From Catenuloplanes niger (GTDB lineage Bacteria > Actinomycetota > Actinomycetes > Mycobacteriales > Micromonosporaceae): a stretch of 64,000 bases of DNA. The stretch's first letter is position 1; each line of letters opens with the position of its first letter. Shown here piece by piece: positions 35,429-43,571 of this stretch. Under the pieces are notes generated by a model. It saw nothing but the letters and a program-made list of their open reading frames with translations. It had not been told where the DNA came from and ran no database searches. The stretch lies in NCBI RefSeq assembly GCF_031458255.1, contig NZ_JAVDYC010000001.1, positions 8,790,501 to 8,854,500 on the forward strand. Reading direction: 5' to 3'. A program made the translations under genes and the position numbers.

Positions 35429-36715
35429 TCAGTCCTTCTTCGCCGCGTCGTTGACGGCCGTGATGATCCCGGCGACGTCTCCCTTGCCGGCCAGCAGGTT
35501 CACCACACCGAGATTCAGCGCGTTGCCCACGTTCTGGCCGTAGACGGTGTCGAGCCACTGGGAGACGTAGGGCGCCTTGTTGTAGGCGTCGAGCACCGCC
35601 TTGAGGTAGTCCTCGGTGACGGCGCTCTGCGCCTCCTTGGTGATCGGCAGCGAGTTGAAGGCCTTGTACTGCTCGACCTGCACGTTCTTGGTAACGAGGT
35701 AGTCGAGGAACTGGACGCACTCCTTGGGCGCCTCGGCCGAGCAGGAGTAGCCACCCGCGCCGCCCATGATGGCCGCCGGGTCACCCTGACCGCCCGGGAC
35801 CGCGGGGAAGGGGAAGAAGCCCAGATCGGGCATCGGCTTCTGATCCTTGGTCAGCGAGCCGAGCACGCCCGGGTTCCAGGCGCCCATCAGCTCCATGCTG
35901 GCTTTGTAATTGGCGACCAGGCCTGCCGAGCTGCCCGCGCCCTGCTGGGCGGAGGTGGTCAGGAAGCCGTCGTTGAACGGCTCGGTGTCGGCGAACGCCT
36001 TGAGGTCGTTGCCGGCCTTGGTCCAGCAGGGATCGCTGAAGTCCTTCTGCTTCGCGGCGGCGTCGAGCGAGACCTGATTGCACGCGCGCAGGGCGAAGAA
36101 GTAGAACCAGTGGGCCGCCGGCCAGGCATCCTTACCGCCGAGTGCGATCGGGGCGCCGATCGCCTTGAGCTTGGTCACCGCGGTGTTCAGCTCGTCGATC
36201 GTGGTCGGGGGCGTGGTGATCCCGGCCTCGGCGAACAGGTTCTTGCTGTACCAGAAACCCCCGGGCATGATCGACACGGGTACGGCGTAGACCTTGCCGT
36301 CCACCTCGCCGGTCCCCAGGGCGGCGTCCCCCACGGCCTGCGTGGTCTCGGCACTGATCTCGCCGGTGATGTCCTTGAGCTGGCCCGCCTCCACCATCGC
36401 GGTCATCTTCCCGCCGCCGCGCTGGAGGAAGATGTCGGGCGCCGAGCCGGAGTTGAGCGCGGTCTGGAGCTTGCCGTCGAGGTCCTCGTTCTGCACCTGC
36501 TGGATCTCGATCGTGACGTTCGGACGGGCGGTTTGGAAGTCGGCGACGGTCTTCTCCCAGAACGCCGCGCCGGGCCCGGTCGTGGCGTTGTGCCAGAACT
36601 GCATCGTGACCTTGCCGTCCGGCCCGGACCCACCGTCGTCACCCCCGCAGGCGGCCAGACCGGCGGCGGCCAGCACCATCACGGCGGCTACTGCGACGGT
36701 CCTCTTCGGAGTCAT
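35429..36715 (-). CDS. Sugar-binding lipoprotein of a CUT1 ABC importer
   Basis: A 428-residue extracellular lipoprotein. The signal peptide ends in the lipobox LAACG (Cys near residue 23). The mature part shows SBP_bac_1 features: KVTMQFWHNATTGPG, FQTARPNVTIEIQQV, GSAPDIFLQRGGG, and the late WLDTVYGQNVGNALNLG. The ligand (an oligosaccharide by family) cannot be specified. A 7-bp inverted repeat at 36743-36761 in front of the gene could be the operator of a LacI-type repressor. The longer open frame upstream of the ATG runs into the neighbouring IS remnant and is not coding. Confidence 0.88.
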   Translation of the reverse strand: MTPKRTVAVAAVMVLAAAGLAACGGDDGGSGPDGKVTMQFWHNATTGPGAAFWEKTVADFQTARPNVTIEIQQVQNEDLDGKLQTALNSGSAPDIFLQRGGGKMTAMVEAGQLKDITGEISAETTQAVGDAALGTGEVDGKVYAVPVSIMPGGFWYSKNLFAEAGITTPPTTIDELNTAVTKLKAIGAPIALGGKDAWPAAHWFYFFALRACNQVSLDAAAKQKDFSDPCWTKAGNDLKAFADTEPFNDGFLTTSAQQGAGSSAGLVANYKASMELMGAWNPGVLGSLTKDQKPMPDLGFFPFPAVPGGQGDPAAIMGGAGGYSCSAEAPKECVQFLDYLVTKNVQVEQYKAFNSLPITKEAQSAVTEDYLKAVLDAYNKAPYVSQWLDTVYGQNVGNALNLGVVNLLAGKGDVAGIITAVNDAAKKD

Positions 36716-36742
36716 AGATAGCCTGCCTCTCGATACCGAAAA

Positions 36743-36761
36743 TTCCGGAGTGTTTCCGGAA
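36743..36761. promoter_or_regulatory. Inverted repeat, possible LacI-type operator
   Basis: ttccgga (36743-36749) and tccggaa (36755-36761) are perfect complements with a 5-base spacer, 28 bases upstream of the binding-protein ATG. No repressor gene is adjacent. Confidence 0.5.
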
Positions 36762-36940
36762 GATGGCGCCAAGTTACGAGCCGTTCCGCAGCACGTCAAG
36801 ATATCGATGGAGATTAAAATAGTGGGCGAAAAAGTGTTATCCGGGCCGGAGCGACCAAGTCTCCTGAGGTGCTCGGGCGGGACGGGGTGCTGGTAAGACC
36901 TCCGATCTCTGTAAGTGTCAAGAGCAGGGATGATGTTGCG

Positions 36941-37085
36941 GTGGAGATGGACGAGGCCTTGAGCCTGGCTCGGTCGCCGTTGTGGTCGGATAGGGTCCGT
37001 GCCGGGCGGCATCTGGGTGCTGTCGTGGGGCGGGAGCCGGTCAATGCCGTGGTCCGCATGCTCCTTCTCGACCGCGTAGCGCGGC
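36941..37085 (+). pseudogene. N-terminal fragment of a HEAT-repeat-like protein, cut by an IS remnant
   Basis: The frame starting VEMDEALSLARSPLWSDRVR, then AGRHLGAVVGREPVNAVVRM and LLLDR, resembles the start of actinobacterial HEAT-repeat proteins. It loses that character at about 37080, where IS110-derived sequence begins on the other strand. The gene has therefore been truncated by the insertion. Confidence 0.5.
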
Positions 37086-37730
37086 CGCATGTCGGTCGCC
37101 TTGATCTCGGCGGCGTTGGTAGTGCGCCTTGGCGGGTTCGGCGTGGGTGGTCGCGATGAACGCCCAGACGAACCCGGTCGCGTCGAGCCGGTCGTTCTTG
37201 ATGCGACGGTGGGTGATTGAGACGCTGCGGCCGGAGGCGCGGGTGACCGGCACCGATCCGGCGTATGCCTTGACCGCGCGGGCGTCGGCGAAGCGGTTGC
37301 GGTCGTCGCCGAGTTCTGCCAGCACGCGGGCGCCGGTGAGGTCACCGAGTCTCGGGAAGCTGGTGATGATGTCGTAGTCCGGGTGCTGGGCGAACGCTTC
37401 GGCGCAGGCTTCACCGAGCTGGTCGACGTTGGCGCAGGCGGTGTCCAGTGCGGCGAGCAGCGCGAGCGCGGCGGTGCCCATGGCCTGCTCGACACGCTGC
37501 GGCTGGCGCAGATGCGGCAGCCGCAGCGCCGCGTGAAGCTTGATGGCGAGGTTGTCGACACCGCGCTTGCGACCGCCGCGACGCAGCGCGGCCGCGATCC
37601 GCGCCTTGGTCAGCCTGGCGGCCCCGGCCGGCGCTGGTGCGGCTGCCAGGATCGCGCGGGCGTCCGCGCTGTCTAGGAAGTCCTTGTGGTTGGCAAAGGC
37701 GTCAAGGAACGCCGGGAAGTACTCGCGGAT
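37086..37730 (-). mobile_element. IS110-family transposase remnant, both ends missing
   Basis: Decoding leftwards from about 37730 gives the C-terminal half of an IS110 transposase (Transposase_20 region): ITSFPRLGDLTGARVLAELG, DDRNRFADARAVKAYAGSVP and VTRASGRSVSI. The N-terminal DEDD part is absent where the IS256 remnant begins, and the last residues are lost near 37086. It is inactive debris. Confidence 0.75.
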
Positions 37731-37806
37731 GGGACACCCGCGCCGGGACCGTGGAGCTGGCGATTTCCCCGGGTCCGTAACAAGATCGGTGTTTCCGGCT
37801 CTTCGG

Positions 37807-39005
37807 TCAGTAGGTCTCGGCGGCCGGCCAGCGGTCACCGAAGGTGATGGCGAAGGCGTTCAGCACGGGCTTCCAGCGGATCGTCCATCGTGCGCGGCCA
37901 GCCCCGGTCGGGTCCAAGCTGCGGGTCACAAGGTACAGGCACTTCAACGCGGCCTGCTCGCCTGGGAAATGCCCGCGTGCGCGAACAGCACGACGATAGC
38001 GGGTATTCAATGGTTCGATCGCATTCGTCGAGCAGATCACCCTCCTGATCTCGACGTCGTAGTCGAGGAACGGGATGAACTCATCCCACGCGTTACGCCA
38101 CAAATCGCGTTTGATCGCGTCGGCGTCCGTCCGGGAGGTCAGACGAAAAGTGTTCCGGATCAAATGAATAATGCAGGTCTGCACGATCGCTTCCGGCCAC
38201 ACCGCCTCGACGGTGTCCGGCAGCCCTTTCAAGCCGTCACAGACGACGAAGAACACGTCCCGCACGCCGCGGTTCTTCAGATCGATCAGGACGCCCATCC
38301 AGAACTTGGCGCCCTCGCCACCGGAGCCGGACCACAAGCCCAGGACGTCCTTGTGACCGTCCACGGTGACCCCGATGACCGCGTAGACCGGCCGGTTGGC
38401 GACCTGTCCCTCGCGGACCTTGACGACGATGGCGTCGATGAAGACGGCCACGTACACGGAATCGAGTGGCCGCGTCGACCATTCCGTCATCTCCGCAACG
38501 ACTTTATCGGTGATCCGCGAGATCGTCTCCTTCGACACCGACGCACCGTAGATCTCCGCGAAATGCGCCGAGATCTCCCCGGTCGTCATTCCCTTCGCAT
38601 ACAACGACAGGACGACTTTGTCGACCTCGGTCAGGCGCCGCTGCCGCTTCTTGACGATCTGCGGCTCGAACGTCCCTTCCCGATCTCGCGGCACGTCGAT
38701 ACGCACCTCACCGGCCGCATCCGAGATCACCGTCTTGCCGCGGCTGCCATTGCGCACATTCGTCGACTCACGCTCCGGCGATGCCTGGTTCTTCGCATGA
38801 CCGAGTGTTCAGTCATCTCCTCGTTCAACGCCGCCTCGAGGACATTCTTGGTGAACAGCTTCAACAAGCCGTTCGGACCGGTCAGTTCCAGCCCGCGCGC
38901 CTTTGCCTCCGCCACCATCGCCGCCGCAGCAGCCTGCTCAGGCGACAGCTGCCGCCCGCCACCGTCGATCTTCTTCCCTGGACTCACAACGTTCGATGTC
39001 ATCAC
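37807..39005 (-). pseudogene. IS256-family (mutator-type) transposase, frameshifted and internally deleted
   Basis: The N-terminal frame (39005 to about 38800) covers QLSPEQAAAAAMVAEAKARG and LFTKNVLEAALNEEMTEH. The match then passes to another frame (GHAKNQASPERESTNVRNGS, then RGKTV...) that runs to 37807. In the second part, Asp residues in VFIDAI and VVCDGLKGLP are kept, and the end VICSTNAIEPLN is typical. About 35 residues normally found between the AIKRDL and WRNAWDEFIPFLDYD segments are missing. A frameshift plus an internal deletion make it inactive. Confidence 0.8.
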
Positions 39006-39057
39006 TAACAGTGCCCATCCCGCCAGAACTTCAGCCCGGCGTGTCGGGCCGGAAACA

Positions 39058-39267
39058 TCACTCCTGGCACAGTCCCCCCCACACCGTGGGTGTCCGGACT
39101 ACGGGGTCAAGCTCACAGCCGCGAGCGATCAGGCGTTGCGCGGCGGGCAGCATGCGGATAGCAAGGGGATCGTCGTGCAGCCGCTGTCGGGGTGGGCGGC
39201 TGTGCTCGGCGGCGGCGATGACCATCGGGCCGTACGCGGTCTGCGCGGCAGGGTTGCGTGGCGCCAC
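39058..39267 (-). pseudogene. N-terminal fragment of an LCM-type class I methyltransferase gene
   Basis: The first 50 residues (APRNPAAQTAYGPMVIAAAE, then DDPLAIRMLPAAQRLIARG) look like the start of the leucine-carboxyl-methyltransferase-like family. The GTG at 39267 has AAGGAG before it. Similarity ends where the IS256-derived DNA begins, so the remaining 200 or so residues have been lost. Confidence 0.6.
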
Positions 39268-39305
39268 GGGTGCTCCTTCACGGTGCGGGGGGTGAGGAGG
39301 GGCGG

Positions 39306-39986
39306 TCAGTCGGTTTCGGCGAATCGTTCTACCTTGTCGATGGCGCCTACGACGAGGACGATGTCGCCGTAGGCCAGCACGGTGTCCGGTGTGGCGTAGG
39401 TGAACCCACGTGTGGCACCGGGTGCCGGTGCCTGCGGTTTGACGGCGACGACGGTGACACCCCAGCGGCTGCGAAGCTTCGATTCGCGCAGCGGGACGCC
39501 GACGACGTCGCGGGGTGCTTTGGTCTTGATGACGGCGAAGTCCGCGTCGACTTCGACGTAGTCGAGGATCCGGCCGGAGAGCAGGTGGGCGACGCGTTCG
39601 CCCATGTCGTTCTCCGGGAAGACGACGTGGTGGGCGCCGACGCGGGACAGGATGCCGGCGTGCTGGGTGTTGATGGCTTTGGCCCAGATGTCGCGGATGC
39701 CGAGGTCGGCCAGTAGCGCGGTGGTCAGGATGCTGGCCTGGATGTCGGTGCCGATGGCGACGACCGCGCGGTGGAAGGCGGTGATGTCGAGCTGGTGCAG
39801 GGCATCGGCGTCGGTGCTGTCCGCGGTGACCACGTGCGGCAGCCGCCCGGCGAGCTTCTGCACGACGACGGGGTTACCGTCGATGGCGAGGACTTCGGTG
39901 CCCCGGCGGTCTAGTTCGACGGCGAGGGCGGTGCCGAATCGGCCGAGTCCGATGACAACGACGGGGGCGGTGGGTGTGTCAGCCAA
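39306..39986 (-). CDS. Potassium-uptake regulatory subunit with TrkA-N and TrkA-C domains (KtrA type)
   Basis: A 226-residue RCK protein. The N-terminal Rossmann motif is VVVIGLGRFGTALAVEL (near residues 8-24), then IDGNP and TADSTDADAL. The C-terminal TrkA-C domain covers about 135-220. It gates the adjacent TrkH/KtrB channel in response to NAD(H)/ATP. The TTG at 39986 is preferred: GGAGAG precedes it and it overlaps the TGA of the channel gene (39979-39981), implying translational coupling; an in-frame ATG at 40025 would overlap more. Confidence 0.85.
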   Translation of the reverse strand: MADTPTAPVVVIGLGRFGTALAVELDRRGTEVLAIDGNPVVVQKLAGRLPHVVTADSTDADALHQLDITAFHRAVVAIGTDIQASILTTALLADLGIRDIWAKAINTQHAGILSRVGAHHVVFPENDMGERVAHLLSGRILDYVEVDADFAVIKTKAPRDVVGVPLRESKLRSRWGVTVVAVKPQAPAPGATRGFTYATPDTVLAYGDIVLVVGAIDKVERFAETD

Positions 39987-41367
39987 CGATGGTTCTCTCC
40001 TCGGGCAGTTCGTAGCGCTGGTCACGGTCGCGTAGCGCGAGCGCGGAGGCCAGAGTGAGTGGGCCGATCCGCCCGGTGAACATCAGGGCCACCAGCAGCA
40101 GTTGGGCCTCGGTGGGGAGGTCCGCGGTGATGCCGGTGGACAGACCGACGGTCGCGAACGCCGAGATCGTCTCGAACAGCACCGCGTCGAGGGTGTGCGT
40201 GGTCACGGCGAGCAGGGTGAAGGTGGCGGTGACCACCGCGCCGACGCTGAGCAGGGCGATCGCGAGGGCTTGCCGTTGGTTGGTGGCGGGGATGCGGCGG
40301 CGCCCGGCGTTGACGTGGGCCTGGCCGCGGACCTCCGACCACAGCATGAAGGCCAGCACACCGAACGTAGTGACTTTGATCCCGCCCGCGGTGCCGGCGC
40401 TGCCGCCGCCGATGAACATCAGCACGTCCGTGGCGAGCAAGCTCTCCGGGCGCATCGCGCCGATGTCGACGCTGTTGAACCCGGCAGTTCGCGCCATCGC
40501 GGACGCGAAGAACCCGGCCAGCAGCCGGTCACCGAGGTCGAGTGCGCCGAGGGTACGGGTGTTCGTCCATTCCGCCGCGGTGAACACGGCCGTGCCCGTA
40601 GCGAGCAGGACGGCGGTCAGCGTGACGGTGATGCGGGTCATCACCGACCAGCGGCTCGGGCGCCGCCATCCACGGGTGAGCTCGAAGACGACCGGGAAGC
40701 CGAGACCACCGACGATGACCGCCGCGGCTACGGTCAGGCAGATCCACGCATCGTCGGCGTAGCGAACCAGCCCGTCGGCGTGGATGGAGAAACCGGCGTT
40801 GTTGAACGCGGACACCGCATGGAACACTCCGCTGTAGAGCGCATCCGACGGCGCGAGCCCGTAGCCGGCGACCAGCCGGACGGTCAGCACCACCGCGACG
40901 AGCGCTTCAATGCCGAGGCTGAACAGCACGATGCGGCGCACCAGCCCGCGCACATCGTGCAGGCTGAGGCTCTTCGTCTCCGCCTGCGCCAGGAACCTCG
41001 CGCGCAACCCCAGCCGGCGTGACAGCAGCAGGGTCAGCATCGTGGCCAGCGTCATGATCCCCAGGCCGCCGGTCTGGATCAGCAGCAGAATGACTGTCTG
41101 ACCGAACGGTGACCAGTGGGTGCCGGTGTCGACCGTGGCCAAACCCGTCACACACACTGCGGACGTCGCCGTGAACAACGCGTCGACCAGCGACGCGGGC
41201 TCGTCCGCCGTGGTCGCCCACGGCAGGCTCAGCAACCCGGTGCCGGCCGCGACGGTCGCACCGAACCCGACCGTGATCACCTGCGCGGGATGCCGGAACC
41301 GGTCGGCTCGCCGCCGCCACGCGCGTGCTGACCCGGCAAGGATCGCGCGTCCGCGCCCGGTCAGCAT
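39979..41367 (-). CDS. TrkH/KtrB-type potassium uptake channel subunit
   Basis: A 462-residue membrane protein with four repeats of the M1-P-M2 type. Filter glycines are visible in TSAVCVTGLATVDTG, HAVSAFNNAGFSIH, ARTAGFNSVD and ISAFATVGLSTGI. With the KtrA-type subunit it takes up K+ and supports osmotic adaptation. The start at ATG 41367 is proposed because the preceding sequence is non-conserved and a 43-codon upstream frame (41492-41361) ends across this ATG, which may couple translation; a TTG at 41454 is an alternative. A conserved leader element (41496-41556) lies upstream. Confidence 0.88.
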   Translation of the reverse strand: MLTGRGRAILAGSARAWRRRADRFRHPAQVITVGFGATVAAGTGLLSLPWATTADEPASLVDALFTATSAVCVTGLATVDTGTHWSPFGQTVILLLIQTGGLGIMTLATMLTLLLSRRLGLRARFLAQAETKSLSLHDVRGLVRRIVLFSLGIEALVAVVLTVRLVAGYGLAPSDALYSGVFHAVSAFNNAGFSIHADGLVRYADDAWICLTVAAAVIVGGLGFPVVFELTRGWRRPSRWSVMTRITVTLTAVLLATGTAVFTAAEWTNTRTLGALDLGDRLLAGFFASAMARTAGFNSVDIGAMRPESLLATDVLMFIGGGSAGTAGGIKVTTFGVLAFMLWSEVRGQAHVNAGRRRIPATNQRQALAIALLSVGAVVTATFTLLAVTTHTLDAVLFETISAFATVGLSTGITADLPTEAQLLLVALMFTGRIGPLTLASALALRDRDQRYELPEERTIVG

Positions 41368-41492
41368 CCGCTGCGGCACAGCGCGCCCGACGAAGACAGC
41401 GCCGAATCTGGCACTCGCCGCAGCGCGCGACGGCACGACGTGGAACCACGGCAAACCGATGTCGGTGACACGGACGGTGGCAGCAGGGACAT
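41361..41492 (-). CDS. Possible upstream ORF (43 codons) between the leader element and ktrB-type gene
   Basis: The ATG at 41492 follows AGGAAG and lies immediately after the 3' arm of the conserved leader, exactly where the start codons of the other two leader-controlled genes lie. The product is basic and not recognised. The TGA at 41361-41363 overlaps the KtrB-type start region. It could be a coupling peptide, or the true N-terminus displaced by a frameshift. Confidence 0.35.
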   Translation of the reverse strand: MSLLPPSVSPTSVCRGSTSCRRALRRVPDSALSSSGALCRSGC

Positions 41493-41495
41493 GGT

Positions 41496-41556
41496 GGTGG
41501 CGCTTCCTGTCGGCACGATGAATCGCACATCGCCGACCAGGCTTCCCGGCACACCT
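41496..41556 (-). ncRNA. Conserved cis-regulatory leader element, copy A (upstream of ktrB-type gene)
   Basis: On the minus strand the first 27 bases (41556-41530) are identical, except for one base, to the element before nhaA at 43514-43540. The hairpin core is GCCG-GGAAGCCTGGT-CGGC. GGUG at the 5' end can pair with CACC at the 3' end, closing the element. The 3' segment contains GGAAG, which can serve as Shine-Dalgarno sequence. See copies B and C. Confidence 0.65.
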
Positions 41557-41645
41557 GCGCGCAGCGTACCAGCGAGACGTCTCTCAAGCGGCGCACATGG
41601 CAGTTCGGCGGCATCGCGCTTGCGACAGCGGGCGACGGCGGTGTC

Positions 41646-42110
41646 ATGATCCGGCTGCTGTTTGCGATCTGCGGGATGGTGCTGCTGGCGGCGATGCTGA
41701 TCGCCGGCCGGCGTCGGGACCGGTGTGGCAGTGGCGTCTGCTGGGCGTGGTGGCGGTGGGCCTGGTCGTGGCGGGGGTGTTCCCGACGGATCCGGCTCTG
41801 GGATATCCGCCTGGTGCCGCGGAGACGATCAGCGTCCCGGGGGCGGTGCATCAGGTGGGCGGCACGATGCTGTTCGCCGGGATGATCGCCGCGGCCGTCG
41901 TGACCGGCCGGGATGCCCGGCGACGCGGCTGGATCCGGTGGGCGGCCGTGTGCCTGGCCGTGGCCTGGGCTGGCGGTCGCGGCGGGGGTGGTGATCCGGC
42001 TGGTGCACCGGGACGTCATCGGCACCGGACCGGCCGGGCTGCTCGAGTTGCTGTCGATGGGCGTGCGGATTGCGCTGGGTCAGCGCGGCCATGCTGCGCG
42101 ACGGACCGTC
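41646..42110 (+). pseudogene. DUF998-like membrane protein, two frameshifts
   Basis: Three consecutive frames together read as one small membrane protein: MIRLLFAICGMVLLAAMLIA, then WRLLGVVAVGLVVAGVFPTD followed by PALGYPPG, then GLAVAAGVVIRLVHRDVIGT. The FPTDP...GYPPG motif and helix pattern fit DUF998. The two register changes make it a pseudogene unless they are sequencing errors. It sits between the divergent ktr operon and the glycosyltransferase gene. Confidence 0.55.
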
Positions 42111-42130
42111 GTGGGCGTACGCTGACCGCC

Positions 42131-42185
42131 GGTGAGCCGGGAAGTCTGGTCGGCACGACGTTTCCGTGCGACGAAGGGCTCACCC
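42131..42185 (+). ncRNA. Conserved cis-regulatory leader element, copy B (upstream of glycosyltransferase gene)
   Basis: It carries the same core GCCG-GGAAGTCTGGT-CGGC as the other two copies. Here the closing stem is perfect: GGTGAGC (42131-42137) pairs with GCTCACC (42178-42184). The 3' arm ends one base before the GTG start, and the probable Shine-Dalgarno GAAGGG (42173-42178) lies at its foot, so folding should affect translation. Confidence 0.7.
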
Positions 42186-43469
42186 GTGAAGGTTCTGATT
42201 CTGACGCTGGGCACCCGCGGCGACGTGCAGCCGTTCATTGCCCTCGCCCACGAACTGCGGCAACGCGGCCACGAAGCGATCGTCGCGGCTCCGCAGCGGT
42301 TCGCCGGGCTCGCCGCCGCACACGGCGTGCCGTTCTCTGCCCTCGATGACGGGCCGCTTCGGGTGCTGGATGACGGTTCGGGGGTCGAGGACGTCGCCAG
42401 GGGCGGGTTCCGGGGGAAGGTGGCGCTCATGCGGCGGATGCCGGCGATGTTCGGCCGGGTCCTCGACGACTGCTGGCAGGTGGCCGACACCGGTGCGGGC
42501 GCGGGCGCTGATGTCGTCGTGCACAACGGCCAGGTCATCGCCGGGCAGCACGTGGCCGAGAAACTCGGCGTGCCCGCCGTGCTGGGGCTGCCGTTGCCGA
42601 TGTATGTGCCGACCCGCGAGTTCCCGTGGCCCGGCCAAGACGTCTCCGATCGGCTGCCGGGTTGGCTGAACCGGATTACCTACGCCGGGATGCGCGCCCC
42701 GGCGCTGATGTTCGGCCACACCGTCGACCGGTGGCGCGACCTCCTCGGCCTGCCGCGCCGGCGTGGCCGCCATGACCCGGCGTTGCGCCCTGACGGCGGG
42801 CCGGCCCCGGTGTTGCACGCCATCAGCCCCGCGGTGCTGCCGCGCCCGGCGGACTGGCCTGCCACGGCGCAGGTCACCGGCTACTGGTTCACCCCGCCGG
42901 CTCCGTCCACCGGCGGCCTCCTTGACGTGCAGGTGCGGGCGCTGCTGGACAGCCGGCCGGCGCCGGTGTTCGTAGGGTTCGGCAGCATGGCCGGACCGGA
43001 CCCGGCCACCGCTTCTCGCACCGTGCTGGAGGCGCTCGATCTGGTGGGTCTGCCCGGGATCGTGGCCGGCGGCTGGGGCGGCCTGCAATCGTTCGCCTCC
43101 GATCGGCACGCGTTCGTCGCTGGTGACGTGCCGCACGAGGTGGTGTTCCCGCGGTGCGCGGTCATCGTTCATCACGGCGGCGCCGGGACCACCGCGGCCG
43201 CTGCGCGCGCCGGCGTCCCGCAGGTGATCTGCCCGTTCGTGGCCGACCAGCCGTTCTGGGGCCGGCGCATGCACCGGCTCGGCGTCGCCCCGCCACCGGT
43301 CCCGCAGACACGCCTGGATGCCCTCGCGCTGGCCGCCGCGATCCGGCAGGCCACACGGGATGCGGGCATGGCCGAGGCGGCGCGGCTGCTCGGTGAGCGG
43401 ATCAGGGCGGAGAACGGTGCCGCAGCCACCGTGGACGCGCTGGAACGCATCACCGGCACACACCGGTGA
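42186..43469 (+). CDS. GT1-family (UGT-like) glycosyltransferase
   Basis: A 427-residue enzyme. The N-terminal domain begins KVLILTLGTRGDVQPFIALA, typical of sterol-glucosyltransferase/vancomycin-type GT1 enzymes. The C-terminal domain holds FVGFGSMAGPDP and the donor-binding motif VIVHHGGAGTTAAAARAGVP. It should transfer a sugar from a nucleotide donor to a small lipophilic acceptor, unknown here. The GTG at 42186 starts directly after leader copy B. Being under the same leader as two cation transporters is unexpected. Confidence 0.85.
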   Translation: MKVLILTLGTRGDVQPFIALAHELRQRGHEAIVAAPQRFAGLAAAHGVPFSALDDGPLRVLDDGSGVEDVARGGFRGKVALMRRMPAMFGRVLDDCWQVADTGAGAGADVVVHNGQVIAGQHVAEKLGVPAVLGLPLPMYVPTREFPWPGQDVSDRLPGWLNRITYAGMRAPALMFGHTVDRWRDLLGLPRRRGRHDPALRPDGGPAPVLHAISPAVLPRPADWPATAQVTGYWFTPPAPSTGGLLDVQVRALLDSRPAPVFVGFGSMAGPDPATASRTVLEALDLVGLPGIVAGGWGGLQSFASDRHAFVAGDVPHEVVFPRCAVIVHHGGAGTTAAAARAGVPQVICPFVADQPFWGRRMHRLGVAPPPVPQTRLDALALAAAIRQATRDAGMAEAARLLGERIRAENGAAATVDALERITGTHR

Positions 43470-43513
43470 CCTGTGCCGCTGCGCACCCCCGGGGGCCACG
43501 GTAGGTTAGGACC

Positions 43514-43571
43514 AGGTGTGCCGGGAAGGCTGGTCGGCGACGGATTTTTAGTGCCTTCCTGAAGGAGTCTC
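43514..43571 (+). ncRNA. Conserved cis-regulatory leader element, copy C (upstream of nhaA)
   Basis: Its first 27 bases equal copy A except at one position. The hairpin is GCCG-GGAAGGCTGGT-CGGC. The 3' part contains gtgccttcctgaaggag, which offers an extra CTTCC/GGAAG-type stem and supplies the Shine-Dalgarno GAAGGAG (43561-43567) of nhaA. The closing stem is poorer than in copies A and B. Confidence 0.65.

Noticed and set aside
35429-37561. 710-codon frame covering the sugar-binding protein and upstream DNA
   Set aside because: The lipoprotein signal peptide starts at 36715, and the upstream part translates IS110 DNA in a wrong frame.
42131-43571. Calling the leader element a c-di-AMP (ydaO) or cobalamin riboswitch
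   Set aside because: The conserved blocks of those classes are not visible; only the gene context (K+ and Na+ transport) suggests such a link.
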